From Plastoroseomonas arctica (GTDB taxonomy: Bacteria > Pseudomonadota > Alphaproteobacteria > Acetobacterales > Acetobacteraceae), in the NCBI RefSeq assembly GCF_018128965.1, contig NZ_JAAEDH010000001.1, forward strand, positions 310,001-374,000: DNA of 64,000 nt. Reading direction: 5' to 3'. This document shows positions 9,673-19,151 of the stretch, in pieces. Under the pieces are notes generated by a model. It had not been told where the DNA came from, searched no databases, and worked only from the letters and a program-made list of their open reading frames with translations. Position 1 is the first letter of the stretch. Each line of letters begins with the position of its first letter. A program made the translations under genes and the position numbers.

Positions 9673-10620
9673 ATGGCCGACATCGCGCGCCGCGCCTTGG
9701 GCGGGCTTTTTCTGGCTGCACCGGCCTTGGCACAGCCCGCTCGCCCGATCGTGATCATCGTGCCTTTCCCGCCCGGCGGGTCCACCGACGTCACCGCCAG
9801 GTTGCTCGCCGAGCGCATGGCGCCGCTGCTCGGACAGCCCGTGCTGACCGAGAACAGGCCCGGCGCGCAGACCATCATTGGGGCGGAATACGTGGCCCGC
9901 TCGGCACCCGATGCCCTGACGCTGCTGATGTCCTCGGGCACGACGCTCACCATCAACCCGCTGATCGGTCGCAACCTGCCGTACCGGGTCGAGGACTTCG
10001 CCCCGGTCGCCCATGTTGCGACGCTGCCCTTCGCGATCGCGGTGCGCAACGGCCTGCCCTCCGGCATGGCGGAGTTCGTGGCGCATATCCGCGCCAATCC
10101 AGGACGTATCAACTGGGGCCATAATGGCCGCGGCAGTTTCAACCACATCGCCGGCGCGCTGATCGAGGAACGACTCGGCCTTCGCTGGCAGGATGTGCCC
10201 TATCGCGGCGACGCACCGCAGTTGAACGACGTTCTCGCCGGAACCCTCGACGCCATGCTGGTCGGCGGCGCCTCGGCGATTGCCGGGGAACGCACCGGCC
10301 GGGCGCGTATCGTGGCATGGACCGGCGAGCGGCGGCTGCCGAACCGGCCGACGGAACCCTGCTTCGAGGAAGCCTGGCCCGGAACGGTCGCGGTGACCTG
10401 GTTCGGCCTGCTCGCACCCGCCCGTTCGCCTGCGGCACAGATCGAGCGCCTCAATGCGGCCGCCGCGGCTGCGCTCGTCGACCCGCTTCTGCAGGACCGG
10501 CTGTTGGCGGAAGGCATTCTCTCCGCAGGCGGCAGCGTCGGTGAATTTTCGAATTTCCTCCAGCGCGAACGGGATCGCTGGGCACCCCTGCTGCGCCGCC
10601 TCGATATCCAGCTTGGCTGA
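9673..10620 (+). CDS. Bug/TctC-family tripartite tricarboxylate-transporter binding protein
   Basis: 315 residues. A short signal peptide ends at PALAQ, followed by the family opening RPIVIIVPFPPGGSTDVTARLLA and then NRPGAQTIIGAEYVA. This periplasmic binding-protein class captures small carboxylates or related solutes; many genomes carry dozens of orphan copies. Here no TctA or TctB membrane subunits are adjacent, so it is an orphan receptor. AGGGGAGGGGACC lies just before ATG 9673. Ligand unknown. Confidence 0.88.
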   Translation: MADIARRALGGLFLAAPALAQPARPIVIIVPFPPGGSTDVTARLLAERMAPLLGQPVLTENRPGAQTIIGAEYVARSAPDALTLLMSSGTTLTINPLIGRNLPYRVEDFAPVAHVATLPFAIAVRNGLPSGMAEFVAHIRANPGRINWGHNGRGSFNHIAGALIEERLGLRWQDVPYRGDAPQLNDVLAGTLDAMLVGGASAIAGERTGRARIVAWTGERRLPNRPTEPCFEEAWPGTVAVTWFGLLAPARSPAAQIERLNAAAAAALVDPLLQDRLLAEGILSAGGSVGEFSNFLQRERDRWAPLLRRLDIQLG

Positions 10621-10869
10621 ACGGAGCAACCCATTCTGGCCTCGCTTTTCAAGGTCCAAGTAAGGTCCGAAATGGCCGTTTTAATCGGTGCGGCATCGTC
10701 TCGGTCCGAAAGTCAAACGTATAACGAAATCGGAGCCACCAGCGGTAGTTGATAGGTCTGTCAATTCTACTTGAGGTAACGTGGATGGGCTCGCCGCATT
10801 AAGCGGGCATCGCGCACCCCTACAGTGCGGGATAACCCAATTCCGCAGCCCCTCAACGGAGTATGAATT

Positions 10870-11799
10870 ATGACATGCATAACCAAGCCGGCGCCACTCT
10901 TCCCCACTGCGGAGGGTTCGCCTCGCAGTTCCGGCACTCGTGCGCTTCGCACCCACTATGACACGCTCGAGATCACCATCGACGAGGCCGCCAGGACCCA
11001 CTGGTGCCATATGCGCCCCTACGGACGCCCGTGCTTCACGGCGGAGCTCCTGCGCGACTGCGCCGAGGTGCACCGTTCACTTCGGACCATGTTCGAGCTT
11101 GACGCACCGGTTCAGTACCACGTCCTGGCCTCGCGCACGGCCGGCGTGTTCAACCTGGGCGGCGACCTGGTGCATTTCGCCGAGAGCATCCGGGCCGGCA
11201 ATCGCGCCGCCCTGCGCCGCTACGGCGAAGCCTGCATCCGCATCGCCTATGACAACTACATCGCCTGCGACCTGCCGATGATCACCATCGCGCTGATCCA
11301 GGGCGACGCGCTCGGCGGCGGCTTCGAGTCCGCTCTCGCCCACGACCTGATCGTGGCCGAACGCCACGCGAAGTTCGGCCTGCCCGAGATCCTGTTCAAC
11401 CTCTTCCCCGGCATGGGGGCGACGAGCTTCCTCAACCGCAAGATCGGCCCGGTTGCCGCCGAGCGACTGATCATGAGCGGTCGACTGTATACCGCCGAGG
11501 AGCTGCACGCGATGGGCGTCGTCGACGTGCTGGCCGAGGATGGCGAAGGCGAGGTCGCGGTGCGGCGTCTGATTGCGGAACAGGGCCGGAAGCACAATGC
11601 GCATCTCGCGATCTATCGTGCCCGCCGTCGCGCCAATCCGGTCACCTATGCCGAATTGTCCGACATCGTCGACATCTGGATCGATGCCGCCCTCGGGGTG
11701 AGCGAGCACGACCTGCGCAAGATGCAGCGCCTGGCCATGGCGCAGGATCGCCGCGTCCAGGCCCTGCCGCCGCAGGCTTACGGGCTGGCCGCAGAGTGA
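10870..11799 (+). CDS. rpfF: RpfF-type DSF synthase (crotonase family)
   Basis: 309 residues. The family member RpfF makes the quorum signal DSF (a cis-2-unsaturated fatty acid) from acyl-ACP by combined thioesterase and dehydratase activity in the cytosol. Both RpfF catalytic glutamates are present with the family's 20-residue spacing: Glu153 in ALGGGFESAL and Glu173 in GLPEILFNLFPGMGATSF. Other RpfF marks are MRPYGRPCFT near 48, AGVFNLGGDLVHF near 91, and IWIDAALGVSEHDLRKMQRL near the end; these separate it from ordinary enoyl-CoA hydratases. ACGGAG precedes ATG 10870. It converges on a gene for an RpfC-like sensor, supporting the quorum-sensing call. The 249-base upstream gap is less GC-rich than its neighbours and should hold its promoter, but I cannot pick one confidently. 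Confidence 0.92.
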   Translation: MTCITKPAPLFPTAEGSPRSSGTRALRTHYDTLEITIDEAARTHWCHMRPYGRPCFTAELLRDCAEVHRSLRTMFELDAPVQYHVLASRTAGVFNLGGDLVHFAESIRAGNRAALRRYGEACIRIAYDNYIACDLPMITIALIQGDALGGGFESALAHDLIVAERHAKFGLPEILFNLFPGMGATSFLNRKIGPVAAERLIMSGRLYTAEELHAMGVVDVLAEDGEGEVAVRRLIAEQGRKHNAHLAIYRARRRANPVTYAELSDIVDIWIDAALGVSEHDLRKMQRLAMAQDRRVQALPPQAYGLAAE

Positions 11800-11812
11800 G
11801 AGGTATACGCAA

Positions 11813-11837
11813 GGCCGGCCCAACTTACGGGCCGGCC
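11813..11837. terminator. Bidirectional hairpin between rpfF and the rpfC-like gene
   Basis: A perfect 9-bp stem, GGCCGGCCC with GGGCCGGCC, around a 7-base loop (AACTTAC). It lies in the 46-base gap between two convergent genes, so it probably ends both transcripts. There is no T-run on either side. Confidence 0.6.
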
Positions 11838-11845
11838 CGCGAGGG

Positions 11846-14341
11846 TCACGCCGTATTGCCGTGCCGTTCGCCACCCTTGGTGTCGGGCAGGGACTGCCGC
11901 ACCCGCTCGATCTCCGTCCGGATGCGGGCGGCGAGCGCCGGCGTCGCGTGGGCAGCCGTGAACTCCTCGGGCGGCAGCGATTCGGCGGCCTGGCAGCTCT
12001 CCTCGACCGCGCGCGCGCCGAGGTTCGCGGCGATGCTCCGGATGCCGTGCGCCGCGGCGCGGAAGGCCAGGATGTCGCGCGCGGCGGCGGCGGCGACCAT
12101 GCCGTCGAGCTGCGCGAGCGCATCGGTGAGGAAATCCTCGGCGAGTTCCGCCACGAACTCGGCGCCGCCCAGATCCAGCAGCCGCCCGATCACCTGGGGA
12201 TCGAGTGCGGCCCCGCCGCCGCCGGCGCGATAGCGCGGATGCTCGCTGATCGCGGCAACCTTCACGGTCTCCGGCGTGCTCGCGGGGCGGTCGGACGAGG
12301 CCTCGGCCTGGGCCGATAGGCGATCGACCAGCTCCAGCAGGATGCGCGGTTCCACCGGCTTGAGCAGGAACGCGTCAAACCCGGCCTCCAGGCAGCGCTG
12401 CGGCGCATCCGAGGTCGCATCCGCGGTCAATGCGACGATCGGCACCGGCCGGCGCCCGAGTGCCGCAAACCGGTGCAGCTTCACCACCTCCACCCCGCCC
12501 ATGCCCGGCATGTTAAGGTCCATCAGCACGCAATCGACGCCGCTGCCCTCGAGAATGTCCAGCGCCTCCTCGCCATTGGTCGCAAGCAGCACGCGGTGCC
12601 CCGCGCGTTCGAGGATGGTGCCGAGCACGCGGCGGTTCATCTGGTTGTCGTCGACCACGAGCACGCGGCGGGGTGCGGCGCTGAGCGGGATCGGCTGGCG
12701 CGCGTCCGGCGCCTGGGCGGGGCCGAGTGCCGCGAACAGCGCGGCCCGCAATTCGCGATCATCGGCTTCGGCCGAGACCCGGACGCGGCAGAGGCGCCGG
12801 ATCAGCACGGGCGGCAGGCCGGGCGGCGCCTCGTGCGTCGCGAGGATGACGGGCAGGGAGTGCGGCGCGCGGAAGCCCGGCGGCGGGCCCGCGCCCACGA
12901 TGAGCAGCGCGCGCCGTTCCTGTAGCGGCAGGCGGCGAAGCTCGGCCATCACCGCCTCGGTGGTGTCGCAGGCCTGGATCCGGTGCCCGGCCGCCCCCAG
13001 GCGCTCCGCGAGCGCCGTGCCATCACTGCCGCGCATGGTCATCATCAGCAGCGTCGCCGGGCCGGGGTCGAGCGCATCGGTGGCGCTCGCGCCGCCGTCG
13101 AACTCGAACCAGAAGGTGCTGCCTTCGCCCGGGCGGCTCTGCACGCCAATGTCTCCACCCATGGCGAGCACGAGGCGCCGACAGATGGCGAGGCCCAGGC
13201 CGGTGCCGCCGTAGCGATGCAGCGTGTCCGGATCCGCCTGGGCGAAGCTCTCGAAGATGCGCGACTGTGCCTCGAGCGGAATGCCGATGCCGGTGTCGGA
13301 TACCTCGAAGCGGAGCCGGTGGCCGCCAGCCTCCAGTGGCACCGCGTCGACCGCGATGACGACACCGCCGAACTCGGTGAATTTCAACGCGTTGGCACCG
13401 AGGTTGAGGAGGATGCCGGTAAGATGGCGCGGATCCGCCTGGATCCGCAGCGGCACGCGCGGGGTCAGGTGGAAGGAGAGCTCGATGCCCTTCTCGGCGG
13501 CCTGGCTTGCCAGCAGGCGGTCCACCTCGCCCAGCAGGTGTTCGAGCTCCACCGCCTCGACCTGGACGGGCGTCGCGCCGGCCTCGATGCTGGCGAAGTC
13601 GAGGATCCCCTCGATCTGGGCGAGCAGGGAGCGCGCCGCGCCGTCAACCGTGCGCACCATGTCGCGCTGCTCATGGTCGAGCGTCGTGGTGCGCAGCATG
13701 GTGCCCATGCCGATGATGGCGTTGAGCGGGGTGCGCAGCTCATGGCTGACGCCGGCGAGGAAGATGCTCTTCGCGGCATTGGCCGCCTCCGCCTCGCGCC
13801 GCGCGCTCGATAGTTTCTTGATCAGCGTCGCCGCATAGAGCGGCACGGCGACGATGCCGAGGAGAAGGCCGGTGGCCAGGTGGGTCTGGCCCTGCCAGAA
13901 CGGCGTGAGCAGTATCACGGCAGAGAAACAGGCACCGCTCAGCGCCATCGCGCCATAGAGCCAGGCCACACCGAAGCGGAAGCCGTTGCCCAGCGTCGCC
14001 CAGAGATAGATCGGCCACAGGATCGCGGCGTGCTCGCCACCGGCGTAGAGCGTCAGCGACAGGAACCCCACATCGGTCAGCAGGGCGGCTCCGCGGCGAA
14101 CGCCATTCGGCTCCGGGTAGGCCCGGATGTGGATGAAGAACGCCACGGACAGCGCCACGTAGAACAAGGTCTGCTCGATCGCGACCGAGCCCGCCGGCAT
14201 CACCAGCAGCATGTAGCCGCCGACGACGAAGCAGAAGGCGATGCGGTTGAGCGCCATCTCCCCCTCGCTGCCGGATTGGTCGACGGCGATATCGTGGGCA
14301 GGTCGCCATGGCAGGTTGCGCAGCCAGGCGAGCACGGTCAT
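11846..14341 (-). CDS. rpfC: RpfC-like hybrid sensor histidine kinase (5TM-HisKA-HATPase-REC-Hpt)
   Basis: 831 residues from ATG 14341, which overlaps the preceding gene's stop as ATGA. The membrane domain (about 25-185, five hydrophobic segments) matches the RpfC sensor region, notably [13 protein letters not shown] and [17 protein letters not shown]. Next come the phospho-histidine box [13 protein letters not shown] (about 198), the ATPase boxes [20 protein letters not shown] and [12 protein letters not shown] (to about 425), a receiver domain (about 555-680, [14 protein letters not shown] and DLNMPGMGG), and a C-terminal Hpt with [14 protein letters not shown] near 763. In Xanthomonas, RpfC senses DSF and starts a phosphorelay, here presumably to the co-transcribed REC-PAS-GGDEF-EAL protein. 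Assignment rests on domain order, the sensor segment and the nearby rpfF. Confidence 0.9.
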   Translation of the reverse strand: MTVLAWLRNLPWRPAHDIAVDQSGSEGEMALNRIAFCFVVGGYMLLVMPAGSVAIEQTLFYVALSVAFFIHIRAYPEPNGVRRGAALLTDVGFLSLTLYAGGEHAAILWPIYLWATLGNGFRFGVAWLYGAMALSGACFSAVILLTPFWQGQTHLATGLLLGIVAVPLYAATLIKKLSSARREAEAANAAKSIFLAGVSHELRTPLNAIIGMGTMLRTTTLDHEQRDMVRTVDGAARSLLAQIEGILDFASIEAGATPVQVEAVELEHLLGEVDRLLASQAAEKGIELSFHLTPRVPLRIQADPRHLTGILLNLGANALKFTEFGGVVIAVDAVPLEAGGHRLRFEVSDTGIGIPLEAQSRIFESFAQADPDTLHRYGGTGLGLAICRRLVLAMGGDIGVQSRPGEGSTFWFEFDGGASATDALDPGPATLLMMTMRGSDGTALAERLGAAGHRIQACDTTEAVMAELRRLPLQERRALLIVGAGPPPGFRAPHSLPVILATHEAPPGLPPVLIRRLCRVRVSAEADDRELRAALFAALGPAQAPDARQPIPLSAAPRRVLVVDDNQMNRRVLGTILERAGHRVLLATNGEEALDILEGSGVDCVLMDLNMPGMGGVEVVKLHRFAALGRRPVPIVALTADATSDAPQRCLEAGFDAFLLKPVEPRILLELVDRLSAQAEASSDRPASTPETVKVAAISEHPRYRAGGGGAALDPQVIGRLLDLGGAEFVAELAEDFLTDALAQLDGMVAAAAARDILAFRAAAHGIRSIAANLGARAVEESCQAAESLPPEEFTAAHATPALAARIRTEIERVRQSLPDTKGGERHGNTA

Positions 14342-16512
14342 TTCGCTGCGGCCGAGACCGCCTGGGCATAGGGTGCGGCGTTCGGGTGATTGGCGATGAG
14401 GGCGGCTAGGGCCTTGGGCGTCATCGGCCGGCCGATATGGTAGCCCTGGACGATATCGCACCCGAGCGCGGCCAGCTCGCGCATTTGGGCTTCGGTCTCG
14501 ACGCCCTCGGCCGCGATCTCGAGCCGCAGGTTGCGACCAAGGGTGACGATGGCTGCGATGATGGCGGCATCCGCATTGGCCGGCTTCAGTCCTTCGACGA
14601 AGGACCGATCGATCTTGAGCCGATCCAGCGGCAAATGCTTGACGTAGGAGAGCGCCGAATAGCCGGTGCCGAAATCATCGACCGAGATGGTGAGCCCGAT
14701 GTCACGCAGCTGTGCCAGAACGCGCGACACCTCCTCCGCGTCGCGGATGACCGCGCTCTCGGTCACCTCCAGATCAAGGCAGCGCGGGTCTAGCCCGGTT
14801 TCCGCCAGCGTCGCCTGCACCAGCCGGATCAGATCGACCCCGCGCAACTGCAACGGCGAGATATTGACCGCGACTCGGAAGCACGGGGCGCCGGGCGGGT
14901 TCCACAGGGCCGCCTGGCGGCAGGCCTCGGCGAGGACCCAGGCGCCGAGCGGCCGGATCAGGCCTGTCTCCTCCGCCAAGGGCAGGAAATCGCGGGGCTC
15001 GATGAGGTTGCCATCGGGTTGGCGCCAGCGCACCAGCGCCTCGACGCCGTTGATGCGGCCCGTGTGCAGCGACAGTTGCGGCTGGTAGAGAAGCACGAAT
15101 TCGCCGCGCGAGAGACCACTGCGGATATCGGCTTCCAGCACCATCAGCCGGCGCGCCAGCACGTCCATGCCGGCGTCGAAGAAGCGATAGGCGCCGGTCC
15201 GGTCCGCCTTGGCCTGGTACATCGCGAGATCGGCCCGGCGCAGCAGTTCCTCGGCCGAGACGCCATCCTGCGGCGACAGCGCGATGCCGATGGAGGAGCC
15301 GACCACAACCTCGCGCCCCTCGATCAGGAAGGGGCGGGACACGGTCTCCGCCACGCGTTCGGCCAGCTGGGCGGCTTCCTCGGGCCCGGCGATGTCGGCC
15401 TGCACGATCGCGAACTCGTCGCCACCCAGGCGCGCGACCACATCGCCCTCCCGCACCACGGCGAGCAGTCGCCGGGCGATGGCGCGCAGCACGCCGTCGC
15501 CGACCTGGTGGCCAAAGACGTCGTTGACGGTCTTGAAGCGGTCGAGATCGATGAAGTGCAGGGCCAGGCGCTGGTCATCGGCTCGGGCGCGCGTTCGCGG
15601 CAGCCGTTCTGTCAATGAGAAGCGGTTCGGCAGGTCGGTCAGGCTGTCATGGTGGGCGAGATGGCGCAGCCTGTTCTCTGCGGCCTTGCGCTCGGTGATG
15701 TCGACCGAGGAGGTGAGCACCGCCACCACGTCGCCGGCCGCGTCGCGAAGCGGCGCCTTGGCCGTGAGGAAGACGCGGGTACGCCCTTCGCGATCGGGGA
15801 ATTCCTCCTCGTGATTCGCGACGGCGGTGCCGTACTGGAACACCAGGCGGTCCGCATCCGCCGAGCGCGGCCCGCGTTCCCCGAGCAGGAGCGCCATGTC
15901 GTGGCCGATGATGTCGCCTGGCGCATGGCCGAGGCTGGCGGCCAGATGGGCGTTGGCGAAGACGCAGCGCCCATCCGGCCCGGTCGCGCTGATCAGAGCG
16001 GGCAGGGTGTCGATCACCTGGGCAAGCGCCTCGCGGCTGTCATGGAGGAGGCGCTGGCGCGAGCGCTCGCTGTCGGCGAGTTCCCGCTCGAGCGCCTTGG
16101 CCTGGTTCCGCAGGATCTTGCGGTGCAGGTTGAGCGCAATGAGGTTGCGGATGCGGGCGCCGAACTCGGCATGGTCGACGGGGCTGAGCAGGAAGTCCGT
16201 GGCGCCCGCATCGAGCGCGTCGAGCCGGAAGCGACGATCATTATAGGCGGTGATCACCACGATGGGCACGTCGATGCCATGCGGCATGGCACGCACGCTG
16301 CGCGTGAACTCGGCGCCATCCATGCCCGGCATGCGGTAATCGGTTATGATGACGTCGGGTTGATGAGCGCCGAGCCAATCAAACGCCGATTGTGGATCAC
16401 CGAAAGAATCGATCCTGGCGCCCGGCGACACGGTCTCCGCGAGCTTCGCGTAGACGCGCCGGTTGATGTCCTGATCATCAAGGATCAGGAGGGATGGAAT
16501 GTGCGCCTCCAA
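14338..16512 (-). CDS. Response regulator with REC-PAS-GGDEF-EAL domains (cyclic di-GMP turnover)
   Basis: 724 residues. The start is TTG 16512: no in-frame ATG lies nearby upstream, and the receiver begins almost at once (PSLLILDDQDINRR). REC about 1-125 with phospho-acceptor Asp58 in VIITDYRMPGMDG; a linker helix; PAS about 150-265; GGDEF about 285-440 with intact LGGDEFAIVQ near 361 and an RxxD inhibitory site (REGD) five residues before it; EAL about 460-705 with intact VEALVRW near 489, ESAVIRD, DDFGTGYSALSYVKHLP and AEGVETEAQ. Both cyclic-di-GMP synthesis and breakdown look possible. It is translated just ahead of and coupled to the rpfC-like kinase, so it takes the place of RpfG, which in Xanthomonas has an HD-GYP output instead. 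Confidence 0.93.
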   Translation of the reverse strand: MEAHIPSLLILDDQDINRRVYAKLAETVSPGARIDSFGDPQSAFDWLGAHQPDVIITDYRMPGMDGAEFTRSVRAMPHGIDVPIVVITAYNDRRFRLDALDAGATDFLLSPVDHAEFGARIRNLIALNLHRKILRNQAKALERELADSERSRQRLLHDSREALAQVIDTLPALISATGPDGRCVFANAHLAASLGHAPGDIIGHDMALLLGERGPRSADADRLVFQYGTAVANHEEEFPDREGRTRVFLTAKAPLRDAAGDVVAVLTSSVDITERKAAENRLRHLAHHDSLTDLPNRFSLTERLPRTRARADDQRLALHFIDLDRFKTVNDVFGHQVGDGVLRAIARRLLAVVREGDVVARLGGDEFAIVQADIAGPEEAAQLAERVAETVSRPFLIEGREVVVGSSIGIALSPQDGVSAEELLRRADLAMYQAKADRTGAYRFFDAGMDVLARRLMVLEADIRSGLSRGEFVLLYQPQLSLHTGRINGVEALVRWRQPDGNLIEPRDFLPLAEETGLIRPLGAWVLAEACRQAALWNPPGAPCFRVAVNISPLQLRGVDLIRLVQATLAETGLDPRCLDLEVTESAVIRDAEEVSRVLAQLRDIGLTISVDDFGTGYSALSYVKHLPLDRLKIDRSFVEGLKPANADAAIIAAIVTLGRNLRLEIAAEGVETEAQMRELAALGCDIVQGYHIGRPMTPKALAALIANHPNAAPYAQAVSAAAK

Positions 16513-16548
16513 AACCGCGATTACCTGCCCATTTGCTGAAGCCCAGCT

Positions 16549-16576
16549 ATTACTAGCATGAGTTTCGCGTTTACAA
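16549..16576 (-). promoter_or_regulatory. Candidate sigma-70-type promoter for the REC-PAS-GGDEF-EAL / rpfC operon
   Basis: On the minus strand TTGTAA (16576-16571) and AGTAAT (16554-16549) are separated by 16 bases, each matching four of six consensus positions. Transcription would begin about 30 bases before the TTG start. The stretch is unusually AT-rich for the region. The only support is motif match and position. Confidence 0.35.
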
Positions 16577-16620
16577 GCTTCGCATGTCGATTGGGTTACC
16601 GTTCGGCGGTAAGCGGTGCA

Positions 16621-18021
16621 TCATTCTCCTGCGAGGCGCGCCGCCATCATGGGCGCGCCGAGCCGCATCAGCCCCGCCACGTCAGGCGCCCGGTCGAGCA
16701 TCAGGATGGCGTCCGCGAGCTGGCGGGTGCGGTCCGGGCCGAGCACCGCCTCGCACAGGGCAGTGAATTTCTGCCGCAGTTCGTCCTCGGTCAGGAAGTT
16801 GCCGGGCTCGCCCTTGGGCACCACGACCTTGCGGGTGAAAACCGCGCCACGTGCTCGCACCGTCAGCTTGCCCGACATGTTGGTCGGGAACTCCGCCTCG
16901 ATCTCGGGGTCCTGTTCGCAGGCGATCTTCGGCATCAGCGCGCGCAGGTCCGCGTCGTTCATCCAGCCGTAGCTGTCCCAGCCGAAATGGCCCCGCGCCA
17001 GCGCACAGGCGATCACGAATGGGCCGCTAAACTGCCCATCGACCACGTTCTGCGGGTTCTGCTTGTAGGCGAGAGGCTGGCCCACCAGCAGCATGCCCTT
17101 GGCGGGCAGACCCAGGCTGACGCTGTCGATCTCCTCGGCCTTGAGGCCTTGTTCGGCACGGATGGCGAGCGCCGCGTCGACACCGGCATGGCCATAGCGG
17201 CAGGAGGGATAGGGCTTCACGGCCGTGTTCATCAGCTCCCACTCGACGCCAAGCCCCTGCAGCGCACGGACCGGCACCGGATTCGGAGCGTATGCGCGCA
17301 GGAAGCCGGCCTTTCCCTCGAGCGACTCGCCGGCACCGCGAAAGCCTTCGCGCGCCAGCTGCGCCGCGGCGAGGCCGCCCATCGCCGCCCAGCCGACCTG
17401 GAAGCGCTTGGTCCAGGCGCCATTGTTGAGGAATTGCAGGCTGCCGGCGGATTGGCTGAGCGCCACGCCGAACGCGTCCTCGATCTGCGCCGCGTTCAGG
17501 CCGAACACCCGGCTGGCGGCGGCCGCGGCGCCGAACACGCCGCAGGTGGCGGTCGGATGATAGCCGCGGTCGTAGTGGTCGCCCGCCGGCAGCGCCACGG
17601 CAAGGCGGCAGGTTACCTCATACCCGGCGACGATGGCGGCCAGCACGGTCTTGCCATCGGCACCCATCATCTCGGCCGCGGCGAGTGCGGCGGGAATCAC
17701 CGGGGCCCCGGGATGCAGGCTGCCCGCGGCATGGGTGTCGTCGAAGTCGAGGCTGTGGGCGAGGGCGCCGTTGAGCAGCGCCGCGCCGGCCGGCGTATAT
17801 CGCGTCGCGTCGCCGAACACCGCGGCACCGCCGGCAGCGAGCCCGAGCGCGCGCACCATGCCCAGCAGGGGTGCGGTGCTCTCCGCGTCATGCCGCCCGC
17901 GCACGATGTTGCCGACCAGGTCGAGCAACAGCGCGCGCGTGCGGTTGCGGACGGCCTCGGGCAAGGCATCATGCTGGATGGCGGCGCTGAACGCGGCGAG
18001 CTCGCGGGTGACGGCGGCCAT
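16621..18021 (-). CDS. MmgE/PrpD family protein
   Basis: 466 residues from ATG 18021, chosen because CAGGAGGAAATAAT sits directly before it; an upstream ATG in frame has no such site. The MmgE/PrpD fold covers 2-methylcitrate dehydratase and relatives (iminodisuccinate epimerase, cis-aconitate decarboxylase). Signatures are ALLNGALAHSLDFDDTHAAGSLHPGAPVIPAAL near residues 85-115 and the later VKPYPSCRYGHAGVDAAL. No prpB or prpC is adjacent, so methylcitrate metabolism is not implied. It is divergent from the lytic transglycosylase gene with a 98-base gap. Substrate unknown. Confidence 0.88.
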   Translation of the reverse strand: MAAVTRELAAFSAAIQHDALPEAVRNRTRALLLDLVGNIVRGRHDAESTAPLLGMVRALGLAAGGAAVFGDATRYTPAGAALLNGALAHSLDFDDTHAAGSLHPGAPVIPAALAAAEMMGADGKTVLAAIVAGYEVTCRLAVALPAGDHYDRGYHPTATCGVFGAAAAASRVFGLNAAQIEDAFGVALSQSAGSLQFLNNGAWTKRFQVGWAAMGGLAAAQLAREGFRGAGESLEGKAGFLRAYAPNPVPVRALQGLGVEWELMNTAVKPYPSCRYGHAGVDAALAIRAEQGLKAEEIDSVSLGLPAKGMLLVGQPLAYKQNPQNVVDGQFSGPFVIACALARGHFGWDSYGWMNDADLRALMPKIACEQDPEIEAEFPTNMSGKLTVRARGAVFTRKVVVPKGEPGNFLTEDELRQKFTALCEAVLGPDRTRQLADAILMLDRAPDVAGLMRLGAPMMAARLAGE

Positions 18022-18119
18022 GATTATTTCCTCCTGAAGGCTGCAACAGTTTTGTCCCGGTTGTGTCGCGACGCAAGGCGGCTTGCCGGGAAGCACCCTT
18101 GCGTGGCAGGGGAGGGCGC

Positions 18120-19151
18120 ATGGGCACCAGGCGGCATCTCATCTTCTCCACCGGCGCATTGCTGTCGGGGTGCGCCGCAAGCGGGTCCCCCGCGCCGACG
18201 CCGATTGCCGCTCCGGTCATGGCCGAGCCGGTCCAGGATGGTCCGCAGCCATCCATCCCCTTCGACCGCTTCCTCGACGGGCTGCGTGCCGATGCGCGGC
18301 GTGCGGGCGTGCGCGAGGCGACGCTGAACCGCGCGCTCGGCCAGGTGCGGCCGCTGCAGCGCGTGATCGAGCTCGACCGCCGCCAGGCGGAGACGGTGCT
18401 TTCCTGGGAGGAGTACCGCGACCGCATCGTCTCGCCGACACGCATCCAGGCCGGGCAGCGGCACTATGCCGAGAACCGGGAATTGCTGCAGCGGATCGGG
18501 GCGCGTTACCGCGTCTCGCCGCGCGTCGTCGTGGCGATCTGGGGCATGGAGACGAATTACGGCGGCAATACCGGCGGCTTCGGCGTGGTCGAAAGCCTCG
18601 CCACCCTCGCCTGGGAAGGCCGCCGCGCGAGCTACTTCCGGGGCGAGCTGCTCTCGGCGCTGCGCATCCTCGACGCCGGCCACGTCACGCCCGAACGGAT
18701 GCGCGGCAGCTGGGCCGGCGCGATGGGCCAGCCGCAATTCATGCCCTCCAACTTCGAACGGCTGGCGGTGGATTTCGACGGCGATGGGCGCCGCGACATC
18801 TGGGACAGCCGGCCCGACGCCCTGGCCTCCATCGCCAACTACTTCGCCCATTTCGGGTGGCGCGAAGGCGAGGACTGGGGCATCGCTGCGCGCGCGCCCA
18901 CCGGCTTCGACCCCGGCAGCGCCGATCCCAACGCGCGCCGCGCGCTCCGGGACTGGGCCCGCGCCGGCTGGCGTCGCGCCGATGGCGGCGCCCTGCCGCA
19001 GACCGACGCCGAAGCCGGGATCGTGGTGCCGAACCGCTCGACGTCGGGCGAGGTGTATCTGGGGCTCACCAATTTCCGGGTGATCCGCCGCTACAACCCC
19101 CCGGTGAACTATGCGCTCGCCGTCGGCCTGCTGTCGGAGCGGGTTGCTTGA
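18120..19151 (+). CDS. Lytic murein transglycosylase, MltB family, lipoprotein
   Basis: 343 residues from ATG 18120, preceded by GGGGAGGG. A lipobox (LLSGC) near residue 19 predicts a lipid-anchored envelope protein. The catalytic glutamate lies in IWGMETNYGGNTGGFGVVES; other family motifs are ATLAWEGRRASYF, WAGAMGQPQFMPSNFERLAVDFDG and a calcium-like loop DFDGDGRRD. The enzyme cleaves glycan strands to 1,6-anhydro-muropeptides. It overlaps rlpA by four bases (TTGA), so both peptidoglycan-cleaving lipoproteins are made together, ahead of a D,D-carboxypeptidase. Confidence 0.92.
   Translation: MGTRRHLIFSTGALLSGCAASGSPAPTPIAAPVMAEPVQDGPQPSIPFDRFLDGLRADARRAGVREATLNRALGQVRPLQRVIELDRRQAETVLSWEEYRDRIVSPTRIQAGQRHYAENRELLQRIGARYRVSPRVVVAIWGMETNYGGNTGGFGVVESLATLAWEGRRASYFRGELLSALRILDAGHVTPERMRGSWAGAMGQPQFMPSNFERLAVDFDGDGRRDIWDSRPDALASIANYFAHFGWREGEDWGIAARAPTGFDPGSADPNARRALRDWARAGWRRADGGALPQTDAEAGIVVPNRSTSGEVYLGLTNFRVIRRYNPPVNYALAVGLLSERVA

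Noticed and set aside
10740-10785. Possible regulator-binding palindrome (TCAA-6-TTGA) before rpfF
   Set aside because: Only four symmetrical bases per arm, no second site, and no adjacent LuxR-type regulator; not strong enough to list as an operator.
18083-19147. Upstream extension of the rlpA frame across the transglycosylase gene
   Set aside because: The translated part is Arg/Pro-rich noise, while the overlapping frame encodes a clear MltB-family enzyme. The lipobox and ribosome binding site place the rlpA start at 19148.
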